Positions 1 through 9,176 of a DNA stretch of 64,000 nucleotides are shown here, piece by piece. The position numbers and the translations under genes were made by a program. The DNA is taken from assembly GCF_016775155.1 (NCBI RefSeq), contig NZ_JAEUGD010000004.1:186001-250000 (forward strand), read 5' to 3'. Position 1 is the stretch's first letter. Each line of letters opens with the position of its first letter. The notes under the pieces are model-generated. The model had not been told where the DNA came from, ran no database searches, and saw only the letters and a list, made by a program, of their open reading frames with translations. This DNA comes from Fulvivirga marina (GTDB lineage Bacteria > Bacteroidota > Bacteroidia > Cytophagales > Cyclobacteriaceae).

Positions 1-584
1 ACATTGACGCAGGGGCTAAAACAAAACTGTCTGCAATTATTCATGGTGTATTATTATTCATCACCGTCATCTTCATTCCTAATATTTTAAATATGATACC
101 TCTGGCATCCCTGGCAGCAATATTACTGGTTGTGGGTTATAAGCTTGCAAAAATATCGCTATTCAAATCCATGTACTCATTAGGATGGGATCAATTTATT
201 CCTTTTGCAATTACTGTATTGGCTATTTTGTTTACTGACCTTTTGAGAGGTATAGGTATAGGGATGGTATTCTCAATATTTTACATTCTTAGAAACAATT
301 ACAGAACAGCATTCCATTATAACAGTGAAGACAGCGAAAAAGGTAAGAGGATCAACATTCGCTTATCGGAGGAAATGACATTCCTGAATAAGGGAAGTAT
401 GCTAGTGACCCTGAGAGATATCCCAGAAAACTCAGAAGTAGTGATCGACGGAACTCACTCAAAAAATATTGATCATGATGTAAAAGAAGTTATTCAGAAC
501 TTTTTGGAAACTGCTAAACATAAAAATATTAAATTAACAATTAAGAATATAGGACAATGGAAAAATCATACAGCAGGCTTATAG
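1..584 (+). CDS. SulP family anion transporter, C-terminal part
   Basis: Partial gene; the reading frame is open from position 3 and the start lies left of the window. The first residues resemble the conserved end of the SulP membrane domain (AGAKTKLSAIIHG), followed by hydrophobic helices and then a cytoplasmic STAS domain covering roughly the last 75 residues. SulP proteins move sulfate, bicarbonate or other anions across the inner membrane. The carbonic anhydrase gene starts inside its 3' end (28-nt overlap), so the two are probably translationally coupled; that favours bicarbonate as substrate, but this is inference because selectivity residues are outside the window. Confidence 0.9.
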   Translation, partial: IDAGAKTKLSAIIHGVLLFITVIFIPNILNMIPLASLAAILLVVGYKLAKISLFKSMYSLGWDQFIPFAITVLAILFTDLLRGIGIGMVFSIFYILRNNYRTAFHYNSEDSEKGKRINIRLSEEMTFLNKGSMLVTLRDIPENSEVVIDGTHSKNIDHDVKEVIQNFLETAKHKNIKLTIKNIGQWKNHTAGL

Positions 585-1204
585 AAGGCAACAAGAAATG
601 GGTTGGGGAAAAATTAAGCCTTGACCCCTCTTATTTTAAAAATATGGCTAAAGGACAAAGTCCTGAGTTTTTATGGATTGGATGCTCTGACAGCCGCGTA
701 CCTGCCAATGAAATCACTGGCACACAATCAGGTGAGATATTTGTACACAGGAATGTGGCTAACATGGTGGTACACACTGACCTTAACTTCCTTAGCGTAT
801 TACAGTATGCAGTACAAGTGCTAAAAGTTAAGCACATTATTGTATGTGGTCACTATGGTTGCGGCGGGGTACTTACCGCAATGTCTAAAAACAATGCTGG
901 ACTGGTAAGCAACTGGTTAAGAAACATTAAAGATGTATACCAAAAGCATTCTCAAGTGCTTGATGCTATTGATGATGAAAATGAAAGAGCCAATAAACTT
1001 GTAGAACTCAACGTAATTGAGCAAGCATCAAACCTGGCAAGGACTTCATTTGTTCAAGAAGCATGGGCTGAGCGTGATCTTCATGTACATGCATGGGTCT
1101 ATGGTCTTGATTCAGGAACAATAAAAGAACTTGGAGTGACCATCAAGGGCGCTGAAGATCTGGAGGAAATCTATCGATACAACCTCAATCAATTGGTAAG
1201 CTAA
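557..1204 (+). CDS. Beta-class carbonic anhydrase
   Basis: 215 residues, interconverting CO2 and bicarbonate in the cytoplasm. The zinc site is complete: Cys43 and Asp45-Arg47 in CSDSR, then His99 and Cys102 in GHYGCGG, as in beta-class enzymes. Length is normal for the family. The ATG lies inside the 3' end of the SulP gene, which suggests a two-gene unit for anion or bicarbonate uptake plus hydration. A strong hairpin terminator follows 22 nt after the stop. Confidence 0.95.
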   Translation: MEKSYSRLIEGNKKWVGEKLSLDPSYFKNMAKGQSPEFLWIGCSDSRVPANEITGTQSGEIFVHRNVANMVVHTDLNFLSVLQYAVQVLKVKHIIVCGHYGCGGVLTAMSKNNAGLVSNWLRNIKDVYQKHSQVLDAIDDENERANKLVELNVIEQASNLARTSFVQEAWAERDLHVHAWVYGLDSGTIKELGVTIKGAEDLEEIYRYNLNQLVS

Positions 1205-1225
1205 AACAAGCTTAACCCGTCAATA

Positions 1226-1255
1226 AAAAAGAGGTCACTGCATGGCCTCTTTTTT
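1226..1255 (+). terminator. Intrinsic terminator after carbonic anhydrase
   Basis: Arms AAAAAGAGGTCA (1226-1237) and TGGCCTCTTTTT (1243-1254) pair over 12 positions with one G-U pair around a 5-nt loop, and a T run ends the stem. It closes the SulP/carbonic anhydrase unit. Confidence 0.85.
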
Positions 1256-1373
1256 ATAATCGCAGAAAACAAGCCACTTCCATTCAACTATCTCTGCCCC
1301 TCCCTCATTTCCCTATTCCATGGTAAGACAGCAACTTTATGATCAAATCATACGTTTATTTGAACATTTATGG

Positions 1374-1397
1374 CTTATAAAAGTGTTACTTTATAAG
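1374..1397 (+). promoter_or_regulatory. Near-palindrome upstream of the S41 peptidase gene
   Basis: CTTATAAAAGT and ACTTTATAAG form a 24-bp inverted repeat (one extra A on the left, 3-nt centre) ending 20 bp before the peptidase ATG. It could be an operator or a 5'-UTR hairpin. No regulator gene lies beside it, so its role is unknown. Confidence 0.35.
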
Positions 1398-1417
1398 CGT
1401 AATCTGAATACAACTAT

Positions 1418-3076
1418 ATGAGTCTCCGCAATAGAAAAATAAAAATATGGGGCGTTGGAACACTGATCATTCTTATCGCTTTGGCATTTTCCAGCCCCAG
1501 CGACCGCTACTTTGAAATTGCTAAAAACCTGGACATTTTTGCCACTTTGTTTAAAGAAGTAAATGCCCTCTATGTAGATGAAGTTAACCCCAACAAGGTA
1601 ATAAAAACAGGCATTGATGCCATGTTAGCCTCCCTTGATCCATACACTAATTACATCCCGGAAGATGATATAGAAAACTTCAGAACCCAGAGTACCGGAC
1701 AATACGGTGGAATAGGTGCCATCACCAGTCGTTTAAATGGTAAAATAAAGGTTGTAATGCTCATTGAAGGCTATTCAGCTGAGAAAAATGGATTAAAAAT
1801 CGGAGACGAGGTTATTAAAATTAATGACATCGATATTCGTGAACTGTCCAGAGAAGAAACCAGCGAATTGATGAAGGGACAGGCTAACACTCCTGTCTCC
1901 CTAACGGTTTTGAGATATGGTAAGTCAAGCCCAATAACTCTGAACTTTAAACGAGAAAAGGTAAAAATAAGCAATGTACCCTATTATGGCATGGTTTCAT
2001 CCGACATAGGCTATGTTAAACTTACTGAGTTCACTATGCAGGCAGGTAAAGAAGTTAGGAACGCAGTAAACGAGTTAAAAGATAAAGGGGCAAAAAAAAT
2101 CATACTGGATGTAAGGGATAACCCTGGTGGGTTGCTTATTGAAGCTGTTAATATCACCAATGTATTTTTACCTAAGGGAAAGGAAGTAGTCTTCACAAAA
2201 GGTAAACTCACAGAGAATAATGCAACATACAAAACTTTAAATAACCCTGTAGATGAAGAAATCCCCTTAGCCGTATTAATCAATAGTGGTAGTGCCTCTG
2301 CGTCAGAAATTGTTGCCGGCACCATCCAGGATTATGACAGAGGTATAATCATTGGACAGAAATCATTCGGAAAGGGACTGGTGCAAATCACCCGACCATT
2401 GTCTTACAATTCTCAGTTAAAAGTTACAACTGCGAAATATTACACTCCAAGTGGTCGGTGCATACAGGCGCTTGACTATTCATTCAGAAATGAAGATGGT
2501 AGTGTAGGCGCCATCCCTGATTCTATGAAAATGGAATTTACTACTTCCAACGGAAGAATTGTAATGGATGGTGGCGGTATAGACCCGGACATTACCGTAA
2601 AAAAAGACCCTCTCTCCCCAATTGCCAGATCGTTATATACCAAAGGTTACATCTTCGACTATGCAACAAAATACCACTTTGAACATGAAACCATTAAGGA
2701 TGCTAAGAACTTCAAACTCTCCGATGCAGAATATCAGGCTTTTGTAAACTGGTTGTCTGACAAAGATTATGGCTATACCACTCAGGTAGAAAAAAAGCTT
2801 GAAGAACTAACCAAAAATGCTAAAAAAGAAAAATACTACCAAGATATTAAAGCAAGGCTTGCTGATGTAAAAACTACTCTTGAAGATAGCAAGAAGAATG
2901 ATTTGATCGATTTCAGGCATCAGATCGCTTCTTTGCTCGAAGATGAAATTACTTCAAGATACTATCTGGAGAAAGGCTCGGTAGAGTCCACATTTGACAG
3001 TGACGATGACATTATAAAAGCTATCGAAATTCTTAACGCCCCTGAAAAGTATAACCAAATACTCGGAAAGAAATAG
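1418..3076 (+). CDS. S41 family C-terminal processing peptidase
   Basis: 552 residues. An N-terminal hydrophobic segment (about residues 10-26) anchors or exports it; a PDZ domain spans roughly 90-170 and the protease domain roughly 190-390. The catalytic Ser-Lys pair is visible: Ser294 in GSASASEI and Lys319 in SFGKGLVQ, 25 residues apart as in Prc. The C-terminal 150 residues are charged and helical, as in Bacteroidota members. Such proteases trim periplasmic proteins and help control cell-wall hydrolases, which fits the L,D-transpeptidase and NlpC/P60 genes nearby, although that link is inference. Confidence 0.93.
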   Translation: MSLRNRKIKIWGVGTLIILIALAFSSPSDRYFEIAKNLDIFATLFKEVNALYVDEVNPNKVIKTGIDAMLASLDPYTNYIPEDDIENFRTQSTGQYGGIGAITSRLNGKIKVVMLIEGYSAEKNGLKIGDEVIKINDIDIRELSREETSELMKGQANTPVSLTVLRYGKSSPITLNFKREKVKISNVPYYGMVSSDIGYVKLTEFTMQAGKEVRNAVNELKDKGAKKIILDVRDNPGGLLIEAVNITNVFLPKGKEVVFTKGKLTENNATYKTLNNPVDEEIPLAVLINSGSASASEIVAGTIQDYDRGIIIGQKSFGKGLVQITRPLSYNSQLKVTTAKYYTPSGRCIQALDYSFRNEDGSVGAIPDSMKMEFTTSNGRIVMDGGGIDPDITVKKDPLSPIARSLYTKGYIFDYATKYHFEHETIKDAKNFKLSDAEYQAFVNWLSDKDYGYTTQVEKKLEELTKNAKKEKYYQDIKARLADVKTTLEDSKKNDLIDFRHQIASLLEDEITSRYYLEKGSVESTFDSDDDIIKAIEILNAPEKYNQILGKK

Positions 3077-3089
3077 TAGCACCCCATTA

Positions 3090-3428
3090 CATAAAAAGAT
3101 CATTAAGGTATTTATTTATGTATTGGGTGTTTTTATCCTGATTCAAATCTCAGACAGTTGTCTGGGTATAAGAATGAACAAAGACGAAATCGATGATTAT
3201 TTCGCAAACAGGCCTCAAAAACCGGTGATCCGACAATATGGTCACGATGACCATAACATCAACTACGCTGAAATAGGCAATAAAAAACTTCCCGCCATTA
3301 TATTCCTACACGGTGCACCTGGATCGTGGACCGCTTTCATTGGCTTCTTCTCAGACACCGCACTAATTGATAAAGCAAACAATCCTGGTATTGCATTTGC
3401 ATTTTTAACCCAAAAACAAAGCCCATGA
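3090..3428 (+). pseudogene. Alpha/beta hydrolase, truncated remnant
   Basis: The frame encodes a membrane-anchor segment (HKKIIKVFIYVLGVFILIQ), a linker, and the first part of an alpha/beta hydrolase with the oxyanion motif FLHGAPGSW. About 12 residues later homology-like sequence ends, followed by 16 unrelated residues and a stop. The nucleophile elbow, acid and histidine are all missing. No ATG precedes the anchor; the first possible starts are TTG at 3123 and ATG at 3174. The stop overlaps the next gene's ATG (ATGA). I read it as the stump of a gene whose 3' two thirds were deleted; a translated leader peptide is less likely. Confidence 0.65.
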
Positions 3429-5170
3429 CAAGACCTCGGCAAACTATTATCTACCTTGCTTATGCCTGTATATCTTTATTTGCTTGCACTAACGAAACCG
3501 AATTCGAGATTAAGAATGACAAAATAAGGTCATTGATCAAAGTTGGAAGTGACTCTATAAATGCCCAGGCTTACTTTCCTGACAGAGATGTGAGAAATTA
3601 TTTGCACGGCGAGTTCAATGACTTCTACAAAGAACGAGAGTATAACCTGGCCTGGCTTAATTTCGATGAGCCTGAAAAATGGGCAGATGAATTACTCGAA
3701 GCTTTAGACAGCGCACCTGAACACGGACTGAGATCTGAAAGCTATGAAACAAAGAAAATAGAAGAGCTTTTAAACTCCATATACAATATCGAAAGTCAGA
3801 AAGAAAAGAGAAAGAAATGGCGAAAAAAGCTGATTAAAACAAAAAAATTTAAGGAGAAAATGCGAGAAGAGGATACCGTACGCTTTAAGGATATTGCTCA
3901 ATTAGACTTTTTGCTTACCGCCTCCTACCTCACGTATGGTTCGCACCTCCTATCCGGTAGAATAGACCCCAATGAAAAAGAAGAATGGTTTGCTCCAAGG
4001 CGTAAAAATAATCTTTCTGAACATCTGACTAATGCCATAGAGCAAAATGATATTAAGGGATCATTACACGCTCTGGAACCGTCCCTCAAGCAATATACCT
4101 TATTGCAAGAATACCTTATTCATATTCGCAAAATATTGAATAGACCCATTGCAGAAATACAACAACCTCTCCGACCTGATGATAAGAGTTATGAGGTAGT
4201 CAAAGCAAAGAAGCGCCTGACCTTCTTGAAGGACATTGAAATAAGCATGAACGACTCTGCATTCTATGATAAGAGTACCATTGATGCCGTCCGACAATTT
4301 CAGCACATTAATGGATTAGAGGAAACCGGAGAAATTGATCAACGGACACTATCGCTTTTGAACAAACCGCTGTCCTACTGGATTGACAAAATTGAGACCA
4401 ACATGGAAAGAATGCGCTGGCTGCAACGGGACTTTGAGGATGAGTACATACTAATTAATATACCCGCTTATGAACTCAAGGTGATGCGTAAAAATAATGT
4501 TGCACTTTCTATGAAAGTGATTGTAGGTACCCGATATAAAAAGACCCCTGTATTTAGTGATACAATTGAGTACGTAGTATTTAACCCCTCCTGGACTGTA
4601 CCTACAAAAATTGCCATAGAGGATATGCTCCCGAGGCTTAAAAAAGAAGATGATTACCTGTCCACCCGAAACCTGCGGTTATATGAGGGGTGGTCTGTAA
4701 ATGCTAAAGAACTTCAACAAAAAGATGTGGACTGGGACTGTGTAGACAGTTCAAACTGGAAATATAGAATAGTGCAAGCTCCTGGTCCAAAAAATTCTCT
4801 GGGAAGGATAAAGTTTATGATGCCCAATAGTCAATTCATCTATTTGCATGACACACCTGCTCATCATTTGTTCTCTCTGAAAGAGAGAAGCTTTAGCCAT
4901 GGCTGCATTCGAGTGGAAAAACCTCTGGAATTGGCTGAGCTGATACTAAACTGGGACCGAAAAAAAACGGTCCGTTACTTAGAGGCAGAGATCACACAAA
5001 GTGTTGTACTCAAAAACAAACTACCTGTACACATCGTATATTGGTCTGCTTGGGTTAGTGAAGACGGCATAATAAATTTCAGGGATGATATTTATAACCA
5101 TGATCAGGATCAGCAGAAAAAAATCAAGCAAAAAGAAAAAATCATTGCTCATGTTAACGAACAAGATTAA
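3425..5170 (+). CDS. L,D-transpeptidase lipoprotein (YcbB/LdtD type)
   Basis: 581 residues. A lipoprotein signal ends in the lipobox LFAC with Cys21. A scaffold domain is followed by a peptidoglycan-binding domain around residues 255-320 (DAVRQFQHINGL...TLSLLN) and a YkuD catalytic domain around 340-520. The YkuD motif is intact: His492 and Cys494 in FSHGCIRVEKP, with HDTPA upstream. It forms 3-3 crosslinks in, or attaches proteins to, peptidoglycan in the periplasm. It overlaps the hydrolase remnant upstream and ends tail to tail, sharing 4 bp, with the NlpC/P60 gene. Confidence 0.93.
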   Translation: MTRPRQTIIYLAYACISLFACTNETEFEIKNDKIRSLIKVGSDSINAQAYFPDRDVRNYLHGEFNDFYKEREYNLAWLNFDEPEKWADELLEALDSAPEHGLRSESYETKKIEELLNSIYNIESQKEKRKKWRKKLIKTKKFKEKMREEDTVRFKDIAQLDFLLTASYLTYGSHLLSGRIDPNEKEEWFAPRRKNNLSEHLTNAIEQNDIKGSLHALEPSLKQYTLLQEYLIHIRKILNRPIAEIQQPLRPDDKSYEVVKAKKRLTFLKDIEISMNDSAFYDKSTIDAVRQFQHINGLEETGEIDQRTLSLLNKPLSYWIDKIETNMERMRWLQRDFEDEYILINIPAYELKVMRKNNVALSMKVIVGTRYKKTPVFSDTIEYVVFNPSWTVPTKIAIEDMLPRLKKEDDYLSTRNLRLYEGWSVNAKELQQKDVDWDCVDSSNWKYRIVQAPGPKNSLGRIKFMMPNSQFIYLHDTPAHHLFSLKERSFSHGCIRVEKPLELAELILNWDRKKTVRYLEAEITQSVVLKNKLPVHIVYWSAWVSEDGIINFRDDIYNHDQDQQKKIKQKEKIIAHVNEQD

Positions 5171-5751
5171 TCTGTTAGCACACGACGAGCCCCCAGATAA
5201 CGGGCTTTATAGTGTTTGTGGTTCAGGCTATCTACAATCACACCTCGCCTTGTAGAACTATGAATGAAATTGATTTTTCCATTCGCATTGGATACAACCA
5301 ACCCAACATGACCGACACGATTAACACCTGTCGTGGGACTTTTGAAGATCAGAAGGTCTCCTTTCTGTACATCTTTGGTTGCAGTTTCAGCACCAAACTT
5401 TGATTGCAAGGTAGATGAAGCCGGAAGCTGAACATTAAATCTTTTATAAACATAACATGTAAAGCCTGAACAGTCAAACACCTCGGGTCCTTTACCTGCG
5501 TATTTATAGGGACGCCCCTGTAAAGTCATTGCATATTGCACAAGGCTATCTCTCAAGGTCATTCCCAAAACCTGTTTTTCTTCCTCACTTTCTATGTCCA
5601 GGGTATCTATAACTTTCTCAGACTGGTAGTACTCCGCTAATAAATCAGCATTGTTACTCTCATTAAAATTCATTGCACTACTTACAGCCGCAATAATCAC
5701 TAAAACCACATAAAACAACTTATCCCTGATTATCACTTTTATTAGTTCCAT
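5167..5751 (-). CDS. NlpC/P60 family cell-wall hydrolase
   Basis: 194 residues from the ATG at 5751 (MELIKV); an ATG nine codons upstream at 5778 is possible but adds a Cys-rich stretch before the anchor. One N-terminal membrane segment leads to a periplasmic NlpC/P60 domain with catalytic Cys94 in FDCSGF, His148 in GHVGLV and His164 in FIHSS. The family cleaves peptide stems of peptidoglycan. Its last codons overlap the convergent L,D-transpeptidase gene, so no terminator fits between them. Confidence 0.9.
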   Translation of the reverse strand: MELIKVIIRDKLFYVVLVIIAAVSSAMNFNESNNADLLAEYYQSEKVIDTLDIESEEEKQVLGMTLRDSLVQYAMTLQGRPYKYAGKGPEVFDCSGFTCYVYKRFNVQLPASSTLQSKFGAETATKDVQKGDLLIFKSPTTGVNRVGHVGLVVSNANGKINFIHSSTRRGVIVDSLNHKHYKARYLGARRVLTD

Positions 5752-5784
5752 AATGTTATAGCAGCAATTTCCTTGCAAGTAACA

Positions 5785-5820
5785 AAAAAAGCGGATGAAA
5801 TAATTCCACCCGCTTTTTTA
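5785..5820 (-). terminator. Intrinsic terminator after glnN
   Basis: AAAAAAGCGG (5785-5794) pairs with CCGCTTTTTT, flanking a 14-nt centre that can extend the stem with one mismatch. Read on the minus strand it follows the glutamine synthetase stop by about 17 nt and ends in a T run. Confidence 0.75.
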
Positions 5821-5836
5821 AAGGTTTTTTGAAATA

Positions 5837-7996
5837 TTATCTCAAAAATAACATCTCTCTGTATTTTACAAGAGGCCAGTCCTCATCATCGATCAACATT
5901 TCAAGTTTATCAACTGCATAACGTATTTTATCAAAATATTTCATTTTAACATCGTCGCAGTAGCCAATAGCCTTATCCCGCAAATCTTCTATTTTATTAA
6001 GACGCTTGCGCTCTTCAATCATATTGTAAACTTCCGTCTGAATGGTTTCTATATACCCTGTAATGCTCTCGATAGTGTTGATCACACCTTTATTACTGAT
6101 GTTCAATCCTTTTAATCCGTTAGCATTCTGGATCAGCTTATTTTGATAAGCAATTGCAGTAGGAACTATATGATTAAGTGCCAAATCGCCCATTATACGT
6201 GACTCTATCTGTATTTTCATAATATAGCTCTCCCAACGTATCTCATTTCTTGCTTCCAGCTCCCTGTCGGTAAGAATAGCATGTCGGTTAAACACTTTTC
6301 TTGCTTTTTCAGTCAGGTATGCATCAAGGGCTCTTGGTGTATCCTGGATATTTGATAAACCTCTTTTTTCAGCTTCTTTCACCCATTCATCCGAATATCC
6401 GTCACCTTCAAAACGAATAGCTTTTGACTCTTTAATGTATTTTCTTAGTATGGCAACAATAGCCATTCTTTTCTCAGTACCTTTTTTGATCTCCTTTTGA
6501 ACAGCTTCATAGAAATCAGTAAGCTGATCTGCTACTATAGCATTAAGTACAGTCATGGAAGAAGCTGAGTTATCGTTACCTCCTACTGCTCTAAACTCAA
6601 ATTTGTTACCTGTAAAGGCAAATGGAGAAGTCCTGTTTCTATCAGTGTTATCCTGAATGATTGGTGGTATTTTGTCAATACCAAGTTTCATGTACATATT
6701 CTCACCTTTTCCAACCTTCACATTACCTTTTTTCTCCAATTCATCCAGTACCGCAGTTAACTGAGAACCAATAAATACTGACATGATAGCAGGCGGAGCC
6801 TCGTTTGCTCCCAGACGGTGATCATTACCGGCAGAAGCCACACTTGCTCTAAGCAGGTCTGCATTTTCATAAACAGCCTTAATTGTGTTCACGAAGAAAA
6901 TCAGGAACAATAAGTTCTCTCTTGCACTTGAGCTTGGCTGGAACAAATTAACGCCAGTATTAGTGATCAATGACCAGTTGTTATGCTTTCCAGTTCCATT
7001 AAGACCCGCAAATGGTTTTTCGTGGAATAACACTTTTAAACGATGCCTCTCTGCCACTTTAGACATTACGTCCATCAGTAGTTGATTGTGGTCAGAGGCG
7101 ATGTTAATATCTTCAAACAAAGGCGCTACCTCAAACTGACTTGGAGCAACTTCATTATGTCTTGTACTAACCGGGATACCCAATTTTAAAGCTTCTACCT
7201 CGAAACCTTTCATAAAATCGTATATCCTTGGAGGAATAGACCCAAAATAATGATCATCAAGCTGTTGTCCTCGAGCAGGGTTATGTCCAAACACCGTTCT
7301 TCCTCCCATTACTAAATCAGGCCGTGCCGCGTACAATGCTTTATCTATAACAAAATACTCTTGCTCACAACCTAATGAAGCTTTTACCCTTGTAACCTTC
7401 TTATCAAATAGCTGACACACATTAGTAGCAGCTTTATCTACAGCTTCTACTGCTTTAAGAAGTGGAGTTTTGTAATCCAGAGCCTCACCATTATATGAAA
7501 CAAAGACTGTAGGGATACAAAGTGTAACACCGTAAATAAACATAGGTGAACTCGGGTCCCAGGCTGTATATCCTCTGGCTTCAAAAGTACTTCTTATACC
7601 TCCACTAGGGAATGAAGATGCATCTGGCTCTTGCTGAACAAGTGCTGATCCCTTAAACTTTTCAATGCCTGATGAAGCATCAAAAAATGAATCATGTTTC
7701 TCAGCTGTAGAACCTGTAAGCGGCTGAAACCAGTGAGTGTAATGCGTTGCTCCTTTTGTCAAGGCCCAAGACTTGGCAGCAGAAGCTACTGCGTCCGCAG
7801 TTTCAGCATCTACCTTGGTCCCTCCATCAATAGCCCTTTTTACCCTTTTATAAACTTCGGGTGCCAAAAGGCTCTGCATCTCGCGAAGGCCAAAAACATC
7901 CTGCCCAAAAAAATCTGAAATTTTTTCTGATACCTCTACTTTAGTTCTGGTTCTGTTATTTGCCAGATCAAGTGCTTTGAAGCGTAAGTGTGCCAT
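5837..7996 (-). CDS. glnN: Glutamine synthetase type III
   Basis: 719 residues, the length expected of GSIII and far longer than GSI (about 470). It makes glutamine from glutamate, ammonia and ATP in the cytoplasm. The start is typical (MAHLRFKALDLA) and the N-terminal region carries the GSIII signature around FGLREMQSLL. The core includes the ATP/glutamate-site stretches HEKPFAGLNGTGKHNNWS and NRTSPFAFTGNKFEFRAVG. The C-terminal 150 residues are GSIII-specific helices. It stands alone with its own terminator and a long upstream region; no PII or Ntr gene lies nearby. Confidence 0.97.
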   Translation of the reverse strand: MAHLRFKALDLANNRTRTKVEVSEKISDFFGQDVFGLREMQSLLAPEVYKRVKRAIDGGTKVDAETADAVASAAKSWALTKGATHYTHWFQPLTGSTAEKHDSFFDASSGIEKFKGSALVQQEPDASSFPSGGIRSTFEARGYTAWDPSSPMFIYGVTLCIPTVFVSYNGEALDYKTPLLKAVEAVDKAATNVCQLFDKKVTRVKASLGCEQEYFVIDKALYAARPDLVMGGRTVFGHNPARGQQLDDHYFGSIPPRIYDFMKGFEVEALKLGIPVSTRHNEVAPSQFEVAPLFEDINIASDHNQLLMDVMSKVAERHRLKVLFHEKPFAGLNGTGKHNNWSLITNTGVNLFQPSSSARENLLFLIFFVNTIKAVYENADLLRASVASAGNDHRLGANEAPPAIMSVFIGSQLTAVLDELEKKGNVKVGKGENMYMKLGIDKIPPIIQDNTDRNRTSPFAFTGNKFEFRAVGGNDNSASSMTVLNAIVADQLTDFYEAVQKEIKKGTEKRMAIVAILRKYIKESKAIRFEGDGYSDEWVKEAEKRGLSNIQDTPRALDAYLTEKARKVFNRHAILTDRELEARNEIRWESYIMKIQIESRIMGDLALNHIVPTAIAYQNKLIQNANGLKGLNISNKGVINTIESITGYIETIQTEVYNMIEERKRLNKIEDLRDKAIGYCDDVKMKYFDKIRYAVDKLEMLIDDEDWPLVKYREMLFLR

Positions 7997-8337
7997 AGTG
8001 GTTGATATATGAGTTAAAATTTTCGTAAAAGTAGTAAAAATTTGATTCCATGGACCATTTTAACCCCATTATTTAAAAATATAATAGGCATAACTTTAAA
8101 TCAAGGACTTTTCAACACCCCAACACACAAAAAAGCTAAACAAAACAGTTTCTACCCAAAATACCCTAAAAATTAAATCAAAACTACTTTATATCGACAA
8201 ACAGATTAATTAACACCCTTCAGCCATTAATGTTTATTAATTCTTCCATTTAACCGGTTAATTAATAAACCAAAAACAAACAACCTTACTATCAGGACCT
8301 TCAAAACGTGTTTCCCCTTGAGTTATTATATTGCAGA
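7997..8337. other. Intergenic region upstream of glnN
   Basis: A+T-rich stretch with no convincing gene on either strand. It must hold the glnN promoter. The only structured site I see is the perfect 12-bp palindrome TTAACCGGTTAA at 8250-8261, set among several TTAATTAA-like repeats; it could bind a regulator, but nothing else supports this. Confidence 0.4.
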
Positions 8338-8610
8338 ATGGACAGCATTACCAATGAAAAACTAAGAAGATACTATCCATTCGCATCGTTAGTTTCAGAA
8401 AGCATACCTACACACTCCCGAGGACAGGATATTTTTTACAATAGAAAGAAAGGAGTTGCAGCTTATAAAATATGATATCATCCCAAACTTACCCAGGAAG
8501 ATAAAAATAACATATTAAGAGGGAAGGAAAATAGTAGGCAACTATATCTCCAAATTCATATCGACGGCCTTTACGAGTTTAAAATTGCACACGATTTTCT
8601 CAACTTTTAA
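8338..8610 (+). pseudogene. ORF of unknown family interrupted by one in-frame TGA
   Basis: From the ATG at 8338 the frame is open for 45 codons, meets TGA at 8473-8475, then stays open for 44 more codons to TAA at 8610. The two halves read as one hydrophilic protein: MDSITNEKLRRYYPF at the start and QLYLQIHIDGLYEF near the end. I do not recognise the family. The frame continuity in A+T-rich DNA suggests a gene killed by a point mutation, although a chance open frame cannot be excluded. The following 170 bp hold nothing I can name. Confidence 0.45.
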
Positions 8611-8783
8611 AAACATGAGATGGATAGGCTATTAATATATCTCTGAGCCATGAATTATTTCATAATTTAAGCACAAAAAAAGCAAAGAAGTAATAAGAAA
8701 CGAAAGTGAAATGTTTTTATTCTAAATAAAACGAAGAGCCCCAAAAAGATCATTTAACCTCTGGTGGCTCTCCTCTTATCTCC

Positions 8784-9176
8784 TCAATCCTGCATTGCTT
8801 GATGAATTAATAAGGTATCCGTGTACTGGGTAAACTTGGCAATCTTATCGTCTCTAAACTGATACCGGTGAACAAATTCAGCTGACACTGACTTTCCAGT
8901 TACTCGATAGCCCCCCTCATACCGACCAATAACAAGGACTGAATTTTCAGCCTCCAAATACTCATCAACTATAGTCTCCCACTGAATCCAGTTGTCTCTG
9001 AAATTTTGAAATACATTATGAAATATTTCATCCGCCCCCTCAAATCTACCTCCATCAGGAAATCCCTTCATTTGTACCCAGACTATATCATCTTGGAACA
9101 ATGCCCTTATAGAATCATTGTCCTTTTTGGCAAAATGCTCATAAAGCTCTTTTACCAACGTCACATTAGAACTCAT
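8784..9176 (-). CDS. SnoaL-like / nuclear transport factor 2-like protein
   Basis: 130 residues with the layout of a small cone-shaped NTF2-like fold: an N-terminal helix (VKELYEHFAKKD), DDIVWVQMKG, then antiparallel strands ending in a FVHRYQFRDDKIAKFTQYTD pattern typical of SnoaL-like isomerase relatives. Its ATG overlaps the stop of the old yellow enzyme gene (ATGA), so the pair forms one transcript. The substrate is unknown; co-transcription with an ene-reductase suggests small-molecule detoxification. Confidence 0.85.
   Translation of the reverse strand: MSSNVTLVKELYEHFAKKDNDSIRALFQDDIVWVQMKGFPDGGRFEGADEIFHNVFQNFRDNWIQWETIVDEYLEAENSVLVIGRYEGGYRVTGKSVSAEFVHRYQFRDDKIAKFTQYTDTLLIHQAMQD

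Noticed and set aside
8250-8261. Perfect palindrome TTAACCGGTTAA upstream of glnN
   Set aside because: Single copy, 254 bp from the start and within repetitive A+T-rich DNA; not enough to call an operator.
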